Shown: positions 10,913-23,048, counted from the first letter of the stretch. The stretch is 62,000 nt of DNA from Diphasiastrum complanatum (GCA_029204225.1 CM055113.1:27967486-28029485); one strand, 5' to 3'. Notes: generated by a model not told the origin, from the letters alone. Program-made: numbers and translations.

Positions 10913-11284
10913 TCACCAAGATTTATGCCAAATTGACTTGTCCACAACTGCTGTCCATATTGCATACTTGTTGAGCTTGAAACTAATGAGGCCAAATACT
11001 CTTGTATGGAGATAAGTGTCCTTCAAGGATGATTCACTTACTCTCATACAAGGTTCACAATATGCCTCTTTGAAAATGAAGTCACAATCTTTCAACTGAT
11101 GAATGAAAATATCATGCTTACTTCTAGCACATTCAAGAGTAAGTAGACATGACAACCACCTTGCATTCCATACTTTAGAATTCAAACCAACTTCATTACA
11201 AACTTTGACAAATGAAGTACAAAATGTACCCCCCTCTCCAACTTGCATTTCCTTGTCCACAAAAATGAGCATTGATAGCTCCAT
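10913..11284 (-). pseudogene. Unidentified ORF fragment, paralogue of the one at 13640-14060
   Basis: A 123-codon frame without retroelement motifs. Its C-terminal part (RVSESSLKDTYLHTRVF) aligns without gaps with RLSESYLKDTYILEKVF in the minus-strand frame at 13657-13938. Upstream of that match the two keep spaced identities (Cys, Lys-Ser/Arg-Ser-Lys, His-x-Leu-Lys, Glu, Cys, Arg). This shows a shared protein family. I cannot name the family. The fragment is squeezed between a copia integrase (below) and a plus-strand copia gag (above), and has no clear start. Confidence 0.45.
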
Positions 11285-11299
11285 GTTTGCTCTTGTGGC

Positions 11300-12120
11300 T
11301 CCCTTTGAAATAGTTGAAGCGAGAGCTCCTCCTCTTGATCAAGCTCCTACTTGATCTCAACCATATTGTTTCCAATATGGTTCTTAGAGAATTCATCATT
11401 AAAAGGCTATCCTTATGGAGAAGGATCTTTGGCCAATTGTTATTGGCGAAATTGAATCTAATGAAAGTGATACTATTAAATTTGGATAAAGCAAGATAAT
11501 AAAGCTAGAACAATTATTCGATTGAGCTTATACAATAATTTGCTCATTCAAATGAGTAAATTTTTGGGTTCTAAAGCAATGTGGGATGCATTGACTGATA
11601 TATTTGAAAGCAAAATTATGGCTAATAAATTATTTCTTAAGAGGAAAATGATGCAATTAAAGCTGAATTCAATGTCAAATCAACTTTCTTGCATCCAAGC
11701 TCTTCTTGATTAATTATCAACAACTGGAGTCAAAATAGATGTCCATGGGGCCGTCATGACTATCCTTGGAACTTTACCACTTTCATATGAGTATTATACT
11801 TCCATTGTTCCTAGTCTTGTCATAGGCTTGAGTGGTATATGTGTTTCCTCATTGCTCATCCAAGAGGAGTTAAGAAGAGGTAAATCAAAAGATATTGTTT
11901 CATTAGATGCTGCTTTGTTTACTAAAGATAAGAGTAAGCATAATTTCAAAGGCAAATCATCAAATAAGGACGACCAAGGTAAAGCTAAGGGCCTAGAGGT
12001 GAAATATACTTATTGTTATAAGCTTGGTCATGCTATTACGAATTGTTGGAAGAAGGCCTATGATGATATATTGAAAGGACAATCTTCATCAATCGATAAA
12101 GTTAAGTGCTCAAGTTGATG
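11300..12120 (+). pseudogene. Copia gag remnant
   Basis: Broken by several stops and shifts, the plus strand gives a copia-type gag. The pieces include EKDLWPIVIGEIES, RLSLYNNLLIQMSKFLGSKAMWDALTDIF (in two parts), KLFLKRKMMQLKL, TILGTLPLSYEYY, and finally a CCHC zinc knuckle CYKLGHAITNC at about 12018-12050. It differs from the gag of elements A, C, E, G and J. A possible 3' LTR of the same element starts at 12393. Protease through RNase H are missing. Confidence 0.6.
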
Positions 12121-12392
12121 AAGATGTTGCTTTCTAGATGTTTACTAACATAACATTCATCCCTATTGTAAACTTCATAGTATCTTAGTTGTGCAAAGAG
12201 CATGATAGATTTACATGGTAGGAGAATTGACTTTAGTCATTGTATTAATCATGAAAATGCATAGATCCTAATATACACAAGATGAGGAGGAATAATTCAT
12301 GTATTGAAAGTCTTTAGAGGTTTTGTGCTCTAACAATTGGTCATTTAAAAGCATGGCATTAATGCTCTACTAAAGTTATCATTAAGGGAGCC

Positions 12393-12760
12393 TGTTAGAA
12401 TATCTGTAATATCCAACTCTAGTAATGATGCTAGTAATGGGCCTGTGTGCCATGATCTAACTATTTAGGAAAATAGGCCTAAAGTGCTTTAAGTTGTTTA
12501 TTGGGTCCTCACAATGTGAAATGAGCTATTTGTAAAGTGGTTAGATGTGAGGAGGCACAACTTCTCTCTATCTCTCTCACATATCATTTTTCCCATTGTA
12601 TTGTGTATGAATGATCTTTTGCATGCTCTGATTTTGAACAAGGAATTCTATCCATTTGTATATATTCATTCTTTTACAAGATACATTTTCACCTTGTGTC
12701 TATTTTGATGTAGCTTGCAATTTTATTTTGAATCTGAGGGTGATATCAACTACAAAAATG
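12393..12760 (+). repeat. Possible copia LTR start with polypurine tract
   Basis: A polypurine-like ATTAAGGGAGCC (12381-12392) is followed by TGTTAGAATATCTGTAATAT, a start typical of plant copia LTRs. The downstream end is not defined. No second copy of this LTR was seen in the window, so the pairing with the gag remnant at 11300-12120 is inferred from order and strand only. Confidence 0.4.
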
Positions 12761-12866
12761 AATTAACGCAAAAATCACTCTTAGGCAAGCGTACATTTGT
12801 AAACATCTATTTCAATGTAGCATAGTCTTCAAGAACAACTTATGTAATAGATTCTCTAACTCCAAC

Positions 12867-13568
12867 TGTGAAAATTCATACGTGTGGGAATGCCCTAATG
12901 TGTGAAATTGATCTCCTTAGCAATGCTTTTGCACTTTAGATCAACTATTGATTGAAAACCAAGATCAATGTCAAGTTCTAAGGCAAATAGGCAAATCTTC
13001 AGGCATACATTCATAACCAAAAGTGTTTCATACGTGTGGAAGCTCGTCATGAAAAGCCTAAGGCAAAATAAGCTAATCTCATCGGGTAGAGAGAGAATAG
13101 ACCAATTTTGCACTTTGGTTTTAGAGAGAAAGAAATACACACAAAATTGAGAGATCTCCATATTGACTCAAAAACTCACTTTGATTTTGATAGAAAATCA
13201 AAGTACTTATAGAACTCGTGGAGATCCATGTTTGATTCCTATTGCCCCTTAAACATAGCCTCTCTAATCCTATTGGATGTGTGATGCAACATCTCTCACT
13301 TTTGATTGGACCCTTACAACACATCTCTCTCTCATGATTGGACCCTTTGACTTTTGCCACCACATAGGGTGCATCACTCATCAAACCTAAACTAGCTCAA
13401 GTTTGTCATCTTTGACTTTTGGTCAATCAACTAAAAACAAGTGTACTTGACTTTTTACCAACAAAGGCCAAATTGGCCCTATCCACTTATGACACCTAGA
13501 TGCTTGACCATAAAACTTTATGACACCCCTAAAGTCAATATTATAGATATTTTGACCTCTTTTACACA
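12867..13568 (-). repeat. Solo-like copia LTR (minus orientation)
   Basis: 702 bp bounded on the plus strand by TGTGAAAATTC and TTTTACACA, i.e. TG...CA. Read on the minus strand, it shares the opening block of the LTRs at 19357 and 51581 (ATCTAT, then TTTAGGGGT, TCAAGCATCTAGGTGT and CCAATTT). It also shares its later part with the fragment at 30286-30820 (GTTTGATGAGTGATGCACCC, then the CCAATAGGATT region and the CACGTGTG-like motifs). The immediate flanks (CCAAC and CTGGA) are not a target duplication. Its upper side abuts an integrase scrap, so it inserted into, or recombined with, an older element. Confidence 0.65.
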
Positions 13569-13625
13569 CTGGATGCTTCTGCCCAAAAACTATTTTGCAA
13601 ACCCTTGCTCTTAAGCATTGCCCTA
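13569..13625 (-). pseudogene. Tiny copia integrase scrap
   Basis: The minus strand reads MARAMLKSKGLQNSFWAEAS, which matches the conserved segment following the catalytic Glu in copia integrases (usually ARAMLK..LP..FWAEA). It ends exactly where the LTR at 12867-13568 begins. This is all that is left of that domain here. Confidence 0.55.
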
Positions 13626-13639
13626 GCCATCTCCACAAT

Positions 13640-14060
13640 GGATCTGTTCTTCCGTTCTATGAATCAAATGTAATCTTTATATACTTGAGGCTAAACACTT
13701 TCTCAAGGATGTAAGTGTCCTTCAAGTATGATTCACTTAATCTCAAGAGAAGTTTACAAATTGTCTCAAACCATGTAAAAACATGAATTTTCAAACTATG
13801 AGTATCAAACTCATTCTTGCTCTTACAACATCTAAGAGCATACTCTTGATGACACAATATCTTGCTTTCAAAATGTTTTGGAAACATATCTAAGCCATCA
13901 ATGACAAGAAATATGTCCACACAATAGGCATCATCCAAAACTAGAATTGCCTTACTTGAACTTTGAGATGTAAAAATCTCAATAAAGCAAGATGGTACAT
14001 CAAATAATGGAAGAGAAACTAAGTGAGGATATTGGAGTAGGTACCACCTGAAACTTGCCT
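13640..14060 (-). pseudogene. Unidentified ORF fragment attached to the copia derivative at 14090-15248
   Basis: Below about 14060 the minus strand contains a protein-like frame. It includes FDVPSCFIEIFTSQSSSKAI, then DDAYCVDIFLVIDGLDMFP and RLSESYLKDTYILEKVF, and ends near 13657. It shows no retroelement domain. The first 100 or so bases (13960-14060) are also present after the inverted copy of the copia derivative (about 19230-19350), so the unidentified sequence was joined to that derivative before it duplicated. The SES-LKDTY part is homologous to the frame at 10913-11284. The family is unknown. Confidence 0.45.
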
Positions 14061-14089
14061 CTCTTTACCATAAAAAATGAGCCATAAAC

Positions 14090-15248
14090 ACTCGGCCATC
14101 CATCTTGAAGATCCCCTTGAATCCATGTAAACCTCGACCCCATCACATCTTGATAGTCTTCGATAGATATGATTCGAGATGCATCTTGAGATGCCTTGAT
14201 CTCGGCCCCTTCCGAGGTTGAATGTTGTTCTTCATAAAGTATGCATATTTACTCTCAATCATTTTTGAAATATAGAGAATAAAGGTTTTATAGGCCTCCT
14301 TGGTGGATAAGCATCCAACCATGATCCATGAGCTTGGATCATCCTTCCTCCTTGTTTCCAAGGGAATATGTGAAAAGCAAGAACTTTCAAGGACTCTAAG
14401 GTGTTTAACGTTAGGCTTATTTTTGTAATACTTCATATGGTGTATTTCCTCCAAGAGCTTCATCACTCCTCAAAGCTTTGATCTTCAATGAGAATTCCAT
14501 CTCAACATATGCTTTGAATAATAGGAAATAATCATGCACCATAAATCTTGAAGAAAGAAAATATATCCATGTGCATCTTGTGTGATCATCCTCCTTTGAA
14601 AGCTTGGATACATAAGCAACACCAAGATATTTTCCACTCTCTCTTGGATCCAATTTGTAGATGCCTTCATATCTTGATCCACGAGCAAGGATCTCATCAT
14701 CCTTCTTGATCATACAATTGTTAATATGGAAATTGACATCAAGGCCACCATCAAGTAATTGGCCAAAACTTATAAGATTCTTTGTAAGCTTGGGAACAAA
14801 AAGAACCTTGTGAAGAGATAGAACTTTTGATGATGCAAGCTTCAAGGGAATAGTCCCTACTCCAATTTTGCACTCTTGATCACTTGCAATGTATATGGAC
14901 TTCTTGATTCCTTCATAAGGCATAATAGATGAAAAGGAATCCTTGGAGGTACACATATGAGATGACGCTCCACTGTCGATATACCAAGAGTCATCCTTTT
15001 TGAAGGTGGAAGAGGAGAAGCTTGATGCTATAAGTGAGCATTCTCCATCACTTGCAATAAAGTCTTCTTTCTCATGAGAGATGTTGGCTTGCTTGAATTG
15101 GTTCTTCTTCTTGTAGCAATTGGTGACATAGTGGCCTTTATTGCCACAAAAGAAGCACTTAACATCTTTCTTCTTCTTCTTTTAAGTAGAATCTTGAGAG
15201 GAATCATCCTTCTCTTCATCTTGGTCTTTTGCTTTGTCCTTAGAGAAG
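14090..15248 (-). mobile_element. Copia deletion derivative, copy F
   Basis: From 15248 downward it contains the end of gag with a zinc knuckle (CFFCGNKGHYVTNC), the protease site (YIDSGASSHM, about 14955-14985) and the start of integrase. A 179-codon frame (14417-14956) then runs across a deletion, from the region before the HHCC domain directly to DHTRCTWIYFLSSRFMVHDY. A second jump goes from ALRSDE to ALGGNTPYE, removing the integrase segment with the catalytic Glu. The integrase C-terminal part follows to about 14143. Reverse transcriptase and RNase H are absent. The plus-strand copy at 17255-19356 shares both deletions, so F is one half of a roughly 1.3-kb inverted repeat. Confidence 0.75.
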
Positions 15249-15361
15249 AACATTTAGTGTATTATATCACTTTTTTTCTCTTGGGGGAGAAGTAATTTTT
15301 ACATTTAGGCTTGTCAAAAAGCTAGATCTCTATTGAGGTTAGCACTTTTTCTTTCCAATAG

Positions 15362-15374
15362 TGGTATTAGAGCC
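15362..15374 (+). promoter_or_regulatory. Primer-binding site (degenerate) of the decayed copia element
   Basis: TGGTATTAGAGCC differs by one base from the initiator-Met-tRNA complement TGGTATCAGAGCC used by elements A, C and H. It lies about 100 bp before the gag start. Confidence 0.6.
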
Positions 15375-17090
15375 ACAAATTATATTGTTCAATTTTACAT
15401 TCCCAGATTCAATCCTTAGAGATACTTGTCTTTATGTATTTTTTTATATCATTCTATCAATCATGGAAGATTCATCCTCTAAGATCCATTTGATCAAAAG
15501 TTCAATCGTGATGACAACCACATGTGAAGTTCAAGATAAGAAAATTATGGGAATATGCCAATGGCACAATAGCTAAACTAGCAAACCTAGAATTGTAGTC
15601 TAGTTGGAAAGCAAAAAATGGTAAAGCCCTAACTATAATAGCCCATGTGGTTAATTGTTCCACTTCCAAAGAAGCATGGGACATACTAATCAAGTTATAT
15701 AAAACTATATATCAAACTACTTGTCTTTTTTTAAGAAAGAAGTTCTTAGCTTTGAAATTGAGTAAAGGTACTTCAATAGATGATCACCTTAATAGTTTTA
15801 GACAATTGTTATACTAGTTAGTCACTATTGAAACTCTAGTATCAGACGATGATGTCATTATGACACTTTTGTCTAGTCTTTATCTCTCTTGAAAAAACTT
15901 TAGTATTTTCAACAAGTTTGCTATAGGAAGAAGTAAGAAGAAAAGGTTTATCTTCTTCATTAACAAGAATCGCTGTATTTTCTAAAAACAACCAACAATC
16001 TAAGAAGAAGAAGAATCCTAAAGAGAAAAAGATCTATACTGAGTAGACAGATGCAAAATAGCACAAGCAACAAAAAAAATCTAAAAGTTATTTTGCAAAT
16101 ATTGCAAGAGGACCAATCATGATATCAAAGATTGTTGAGTTCTCAAGCATAATGAAGCAAATAACAAGATGCATCAATAGCAAGAAAACACCTCAAATTC
16201 ATCCAAAGATGACCTAAAAGCCCCAAGGCTACTAATGGCACAAGATTACCAAAGTCGCGATGCCCAGCAATGATATCTTGACTTAGGAGCTTCTCAACAT
16301 ATGACACTTTGCAAGGATTAATTCATAGATCTCATTTTTGTAGATTTGAAGTAATTTTCTCTAAAGACTCAAGCTCACACAAAGTAGAAGGCCAACGATT
16401 TGTGTTCTGATTCCCAAACAAAGTCACCAAAGTGATTCTTGATGTTCTCTATGTACCAAAATTGACACAGAATTTGCTATCAATTAGCAAGATCAAAGAT
16501 CAAGGTTATGTAGTCTTGTTTAACATAGAAGATTATACTATCTTAGATGAAGAGTCTAATGAAATAATCTCAACAAATAGAGGGGAAAATTCATATATCT
16601 TGAGTAAAGCTCATGCATTGACAATTAATGTGAGATCTTTAAAATACTCAATCATGGCATGAAAGATTATATGAGGGCCATTTTGTATATGCATCATAGT
16701 AACTTAGTTAATGATATAAATATTTCTACTATCATAGACATTCATCAAAGTTTGTGAAATATGCCTACTAGGGAAACAACCTAGAATAAAATTTCCAAAG
16801 AGGCAAGCTACAAGAGCCAACTTCATTCTAAAATTGATCCATACGGATCTATGTGGTCCCATGAGCACACCTTCATGAAAATTTGCATTATATTTTATCA
16901 CTTTCATTGACAATTATTCTAGGTTTATTAGAATTATGTTCATTAAGAACAAGTCTAAAGCATTCAACTATTTTAAAAAATTCAAACAATATGCTGTGAC
17001 ACAAACTGGTAAAAAATTAAATTCTTTTGCATATGATTGCTATACATTCATCGGTGTTATATTCAATATAAATCAATGAAATATTAACAA
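15362..17090 (+). mobile_element. Heavily decayed copia element
   Basis: A primer-binding-site-like TGGTATTAGAGCC (15362-15374, one mismatch to TGGTATCAGAGCC) begins it. Gag follows with many stops (MEDSSSKIHLIKSS near 15462, then fragments to 16200). A clearer protease-to-integrase segment is at 16432-16662 (LDVLYVPKLTQNLLSISKI). Integrase traces at 16740-17080 include LIHTDLCGPMSTPS with the first Asp kept, and FITFIDNYSRFIRIMF. There is no polymerase. It separates the two inverted copies F and E. Confidence 0.65.
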
Positions 17091-17254
17091 ACTAGATTGG
17101 TAATTAAATTAGAGCAAACAATTAGTACACAACAATTGATACAAAAAATGACACACACAAATAATTTTTGAGATATTTGAGTACAACAATGAGATCATAA
17201 ATTCTATGAGTGTTATAATAATATGGTGGTGAAGTAGTTTTACAATAATAAGGT

Positions 17255-19356
17255 GTTGTAACTAGTGAGGTCCATATCTCACTTTGTTGCAAGATCTTGC
17301 ATAGGAGTTGGTAGTAAACCTTTAAAGGATCCTATAGTGAGAGAGAAGCAACATTTTAGTGTCTAAATCACAAGGAGTCTTCACTATTACATGGCATCTA
17401 TGGATTCCTACCTATTGGAATCTAGTGAAAGACTATCTGCCTCCAACTATTCTATTTGGAAGGTTACTCCAAGATGTGATGGACATTGTACTTGGGATTG
17501 AGGAGGAGCCTCATGTCCTTCAAGAAGTACAAAAGTACAATAAGAGAGCTAAGATGGCTCTCCACCTTATCAAGATGAATGTCTCTAATGTGATTTTGAG
17601 AGATATTGGTGATTGCAACTCGGCCAAGCAAGCTTGGGATACTCTCAAAGCTATTTATGAAGCCAACAATACCTCTAGGCTGCTCACTCTTAGAAATAAA
17701 ATCTTTCAAAGTTCTCAAAAGAGTGATGAGAGTGCCACTAATTATGTGTTGAGAGTGAAAGATACTCATAGGGAGCTTGCTTGCATTGGAGGATCCATAA
17801 ATCAAAGTGAGCTAGTCCAAGTCATACTTAATGGCGTGAGAGATGAGGAAGAGAACCTTGTCCAATCCTATGCCATCAAGGAGGAGCTACCAACCTTGGA
17901 GGCTTTGCAAGGAGTGCTAATAGCTGAAGAATCAAGGCATGAGAACAAACTATTAAGGATGGACAAATTGTCACTCAATCATAATGGTGATGGCAAAGTT
18001 CTATTTGTCAAGCACAAAGAGAGGAGCAAAAAGCAACACCAACACTTCTCTAAGGACAAAGCAAAAGACCAAGATGAAGAGGATGATGATTCCTCTCAAT
18101 ATTCTACTTCAAAGAAGAAGAAAAAAGATGTTAAGTGCTTCTTTTGTGGCAAGAAAGTCCACTATGCCACCAATTGCTTCAAGAAGAAGAACCAATTCAA
18201 ACAAGCCAACATCTCTCATGAGAAAGAAGACTTTATTGCAAGTGATGAAGAATGCTCACTTATGGCATCAAGCTTCTCCTCTTCCACCTTATAAAAGGAT
18301 GACTCTTGGTATATTGATAGTGGAGCATCTTCACATATGTGTAGCTCCAAGGATTCCTTTTCATCTATTATGCCTTATGAAGGAATCAAGAAGTCCATAT
18401 ATATTGTAAGTGATCAAGAGTACAAAATTGAAGGAGTAGGGACTATTCCCTTGAATCTTGCATCATCAAAAGTTCTATCTCTTCACAAGGTTCTTTTTGT
18501 TCCCAAGCTAACAAGAATCTTTTAGGTGTCGGCCAATTACTTGATGGTGGCCTTGATGTCAGTTTCCATATTGACAATTGTGTGATGGATCAAGATATGA
18601 AGGCATCTACAAATTGGATCCAAGAGAGAGTGCAAAATCTCTTGATGTTGCTTATGTATCCAAGATTTCAAAGGAGGATGATCACACAAGATGCACATGT
18701 TTATATCTTCTCTCTTCAAGATTTATGGTGCATGATTATTTCCTATTATTCAATTCATATGTTGAGATGGAATTCTCATTGAAGATCAAAGCTTTGAGGA
18801 GTGATGAAGCTCTTGGAGGAAATACACCATATGAAGTATTACAAAAATAAGCCTAACGTTAAACACCTTAGAGTCCTTGAAAGTTCTTGCTTTTCACATA
18901 TTCCCTTGGAAACAAGGAGGAAGGATGATCCAAGCTCATGGATCATGGTTGGATGCTTATCCACCAAGGAGGCCTATAAAACCTTTATTCTCTATATTTC
19001 AAAAGTGATTGAGAGTAAATATGCATACTTTATGAAGAACAACATTCAACCTCGGAAGGGGCCGAGATCAAGGCATCTCAAAATTCATCTCAAATCATAT
19101 ATATTAAAGTATCAAGATGTGATGGGGTCGAGGTTTGAGGAGGAGCCTCCTCATCATATGATTTCAAGGGGATCTTCAAGATGGATGGCCGAGTCTTTAT
19201 GGCTCATTTTTTATGGTAAAGAGAGGCAAGTTTCAGGTGGTATTCACTTCAATATATTCTCTCATGCTTCTCTTTAATTACTTGATGTATCACCTTGCTT
19301 TTATGAGGTTTCTACATCTCATAGTTGGAGTGAGGTAATGTTTGTCTTGTATCATG
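17255..19356 (+). mobile_element. Copia deletion derivative, copy E
   Basis: The leader (17255-17380) matches that of element G at 38546. Gag carries a 20-bp deletion at about 17465 relative to G, which shifts the frame. The remainder is open to 18294 (zinc knuckle CFFCGKKVHYATNC, with the usual Gly replaced by Val). Protease (YIDSGASSHMC) lies at 18310-18345. Integrase has the same two internal deletions as copy F (…DHTRCTCLYLLSSRFMV and ALRSDE|ALGGNTPYE). The C-terminal integrase part runs to about 19130. The last 150 bp match the start of the unidentified ORF beside F. It ends where the LTR of element C begins (19357), so C inserted into it. Confidence 0.75.
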
Positions 19357-20093
19357 TGTGAAGACTTGAAAAAGATTATCTATGTTAGATATAGGGGTCT
19401 TATGTTTTTTACATCAAGCATCTAGGTGTAGGATGTTGATAGGAACAAATTTGGCATAGATGGCAAATTATGCATTTCCACTTGTAATGCCACTATTGAG
19501 CCAAAATAGAGTAAGAGGCTAAACTCGTGCCAATTAGAGTGTAGACAAGTGTAATGTTTTTGTTTGATGAATTCCAAGAGGTCCAATAGGATTAAGAGGT
19601 GGAACCATGTGAGATCCAATAGGAAATTGAGGTGTGCTTGAATATAGTCCAATGGAATTAAGAGGTGCATGGATCAATGGACCAATAGGATCAAGAGGTG
19701 ACAAATTATGGTCTAATCATAGTTAAGCATAGTGGTAGCTCGTGGATCTACTTGTATCATTGTACTCCTCGTTTTGAAGCTAATTGATTTGGTGATTATA
19801 TGGATTTTGAGTATTATTGGAGTTCTAGCTTTCTCTCTCTACCCGAGAGCTCATGATGTTTTTTCTCTCTCTACCCGAGGAGAGCAGCTTGATTCTACTT
19901 AGATTATTTTTTAAATACTTCCCACACGTGTGAGTGAGAGTTGGAAGTGATTGAATGCATGTAGTAGTGTGTTTTTGCCATAGGATCTAAGATTGATCTT
20001 GAATCTCAATATAGTCTTGATCTTGGTGCATCTACACACCTTAGGAGATCACAAGTACATGTTGTGGACAGTCCACACGTGTGAAATTAAACA
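19357..20093 (+). repeat. 5' LTR of copia element C
   Basis: 737 bp from TGTGAAGACTTG to AAATTAAACA, followed at once by the primer site. It matches the truncated 3' LTR (24836-25415) with roughly twenty scattered differences by eye (about 96% identity). It holds two perfect CACACGTGTG palindromes (19923-19932 and 20074-20083). It also holds repeated CCAATAGGATTAAGAGGTG-like units around 19570-19700, and CTCTCTCTACCCGAG repeats around 19840-19890. No unambiguous TATA box was found. Confidence 0.9.
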
Positions 20094-20106
20094 TGGTATC
20101 AGAGCC
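20094..20106 (+). promoter_or_regulatory. Primer-binding site of element C
   Basis: TGGTATCAGAGCC directly follows the LTR and is complementary to the 3' end of plant initiator Met-tRNA. This is the usual minus-strand primer of Ty1/copia elements. Confidence 0.9.
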
Positions 20107-20832
20107 TACCTAAGGTTACCATGCATTTTGATCCATCTAAGTGAAAACTATTCATCAATCTTGAGCTAGAAATTGTCAAGGCCCATTTTCCTAGATATCT
20201 TGTTTAATCTTGGATCAAATTGATTGGGTCTGACCTGGTACTGTACAGAATCAGGTGCTGAGACATGTGTGAGGAACATCCACTTTCAGTTTGGAAGTTC
20301 TCTCTCATGCTTGATCCATTTATCTTGCTTGATAGCTTGTTTTGAAGCTATTTTTGTCTAGTTTTTGATGCAATCAGTTTCATTCCATTTGGTTGAGCCA
20401 ATCAGAAGTATAAGCTTTTGAAGAGGGTTAGGTAGGGCACCTAGACCTGGGTGGACACATTTGGTTTGGTCAAGAGATTGCTTAGTTGATCCAAAATCAC
20501 AGTTGTATGCTTACCAATCTCATCTATTTGTGATCTAGGCACTGTTTTGAGATCTTAGCCATTTTGTTTCATGCAATCTCATTGTATTTGAGTCAAATTT
20601 GGTTTCTTAGTGTACTTCACATGTGCTAAGAGTGTTTGATCCTAACTTTGCCCATACTCCATCATTTGATGTGAAATAGATCATGTTTTAGAGAGATTTG
20701 TGTAGCTAGTGAGAATCAATTCACAAATAGTTGCAAGATCTTTCATAGGAGGATATAATACTCTATTATTGGATCCTATTGAGAGTGTGCAGCAACATTT
20801 ATTGTTCATCATTTGAGTTTTCTTCACTTCAA

Positions 20833-22716
20833 ATGTCTTCAATGGGTTCATCCTTGTTGGAACCAAGTGAAAGATTGTCCACTTCAAACTATTCAATTTG
20901 GAAAATGAGGATGGAGTCCATCTTGATCCTTCAAGACGTGATGGACATAGTTCTTGGCCTTGAAGAAGAACCACAAGTTCTTCAAGAGGTTCAAAAATAC
21001 AAAAAGAGAGCTAGGATGGCTCTCCACTACATCAAGATGAATGTCTCTAATGAGATATTGAGGGAGATAGGTACTTGTACAACAGCCAAAGAAGCTTGGG
21101 ATTGTCTCAAGACTATCTATGAGGCTAAGAATACCTCTAGGCTTCTCACTCTTAGGAATCATATCTTTCAAAGTAGCCAAAAGAGTGATGAGAGTGCATC
21201 TAGTTATGTTTTGAGAGTAAAAGATATTCATATAGAACTTGCTTGTATTGGTGACTCCATCGATCAAAATGAGCTAGTTCAAGTCATTCTAAATGGCTTG
21301 AGAAGTGAATTTGATAACCTTGTCCAATCCTATGCCATTAAGAAGGAGCTACCAAGTTTGGAGGCTCTCCAAAGTGTGCTAATTTCAGAAGAATCAAGAC
21401 AAGAGTACAAGCTCTTGAGGATGGACAAGCTTTCTCTCACTCATAATGATGGCAAAGCTCTCTTTGCCAAGGATAAGCACAAAGGGAGGAGCAAGAACCA
21501 ACATCAACAATCCTCAAGCAAGGACAAAGTCAAATCCAAAGACAAAGATGAGGAGGAAGATGATTCCTCTAATGCTTCATCATCCAAGTTCGAGAAGAAG
21601 AAGATCAAGTGCTTTTATTGTGGCAAGAAAGGTCATTATGCCACCAATTGCTTCAAGAAGAAGAATCAACTCAAGCAAGCCAACATTACCAATGAGAAGG
21701 AACACACTATTGCAAGTGATGGAGAGGGATCTCTTATGGTCTCTAGTTTCTCATCTACTCCTTTCAAGAAGGACGGCCTATCGTGTATTGATAGTGGAGC
21801 CTCTTCACATATGTGTAGCTCCAAGGACTCTTTCTCTTCTATTGCACCTTATGATGGAGTCAAGAAATCAATATACACTGCAAATGATTTTGAATGTCCT
21901 ATTGAAGGCGTAGGGAACATTCCCTTGAAACTTGCATCCTCTAAAGTTCTCTCTCTCTCTAAAGTTCTTTATGTACCTAAGCTTACCAAGAATCTTATTA
22001 GTGTTGGCCAATTGCTTGATAATGGCCTTGATGTAAAATTCAATGTTGATACTTGCACTATCAACAAGAATGATGAGATACTTGCATTAGGATCTAGATT
22101 TGGTGGCATCTATAAACTATATCCAAATGAGTATGTGAATGCTTGTAATGTTGCTCTTCTGAACAAGCTCTCTATGGAGGAATTATGGCATAGGAGGTTG
22201 GGACATCCCAACTACAAATCCATGCTCTCTATGATCAAAGAAGCCAATGCTATTGGCTTGCCAAAGTCATTCTCCAAGAAGATCAAGCCTTGTGAGGCTT
22301 GTGCTATTGCTAAATCTCACAAAAAGCCATTTACAAGATCTTCTATCAAAAGCAAGCATCCTTTGGAGTTAATCCACTCGGATGTGCATTTCTCATCAAC
22401 TACAAGCAAGGGAGGAGCCACTTGTTTTGTCACTTTCATTGATGAATTCACAAGATTCACTTGGATATATCTTCTTGCTTCTAAATCTATGGTGTTTGAT
22501 CATTTCCTTATTTTCAAAGCTTATGTAGAGAAGCAATTCTCATTCAAGATTAAAGCTCTTAGAAGTGATGGAGGTGGTGAATATATCTCCAATAAATTTC
22601 AAGATTTTTGTGAGCTTGAAGGCATTAAAAGAGAGTTCTCTTGTGCCTACTCTCCATCTCAAAATGGAGTGGCCAAGAGAAAAATAGATCTCTATGTGAA
22701 TGTGCAAAATCTATGA
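20833..22716 (+). pseudogene. Element C gag-protease-integrase, broken in integrase
   Basis: The ATG at 20833 (MSSMGSSLLEPSERLS) is chosen because it aligns with the gag starts of A and G. Gag occupies roughly residues 1-255, with a CCHC knuckle at C260, C263, H268, C273. The protease Asp is D320, in the context SCIDSGASS rather than WYIDSGASS. Integrase has HRRLGH and PCEAC for the HHCC domain, D517 (HSDVHF) and D579 (RSDGGGEY). The third catalytic residue is Lys at position 615 (GVAKRK) in place of Glu. Just after it a one-base loss in an A run (about 22678-22684) shifts the frame and ends the ORF at 22716. The protein would not integrate on its own. Confidence 0.9.
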
Positions 22717-23048
22717 GAATTGAGGCATCTTTGCCCAAAGATTTTTGGGGAGAAGCCATTAATTGTGCAAATTATCTTTGTAATAGGCTCCTACATGTAG
22801 CTCTTGGAGGAAAGTCACCATATGAAATCTTATATTTGAAGAAGCCTAAGGTTGATCACCTTAGAGTTTTTGGATGCCTATGCTTTGTCCATATTCCCTT
22901 GGAAACAAGGAAGAAAGAAGATCCTAGTGCATGCAAAGGGATCATGGTTGGATACTCATCCACCAAGAAGGCCTATAGAGTCTTTATACTCTCTACTTCT
23001 CAAGTTATTGAAAGTAGAGATGTTGTCTTTCATGAAGATCAACACTAA
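22680..23048 (+). pseudogene. Element C integrase C-terminal part, frame 2
   Basis: Continues the integrase after the frameshift: NRSLCECAKSMRIEASLPK, FWGEAINCANYLCNRL, VDHLRVFGCLCFVHIPLETR and IMVGYSSTKKAYRVF. It stops at 23046-23048, after a second small frame change just before the polymerase linker. The change reads as one or two bases near 23046-23060. The sequence is otherwise well conserved. Confidence 0.85.
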
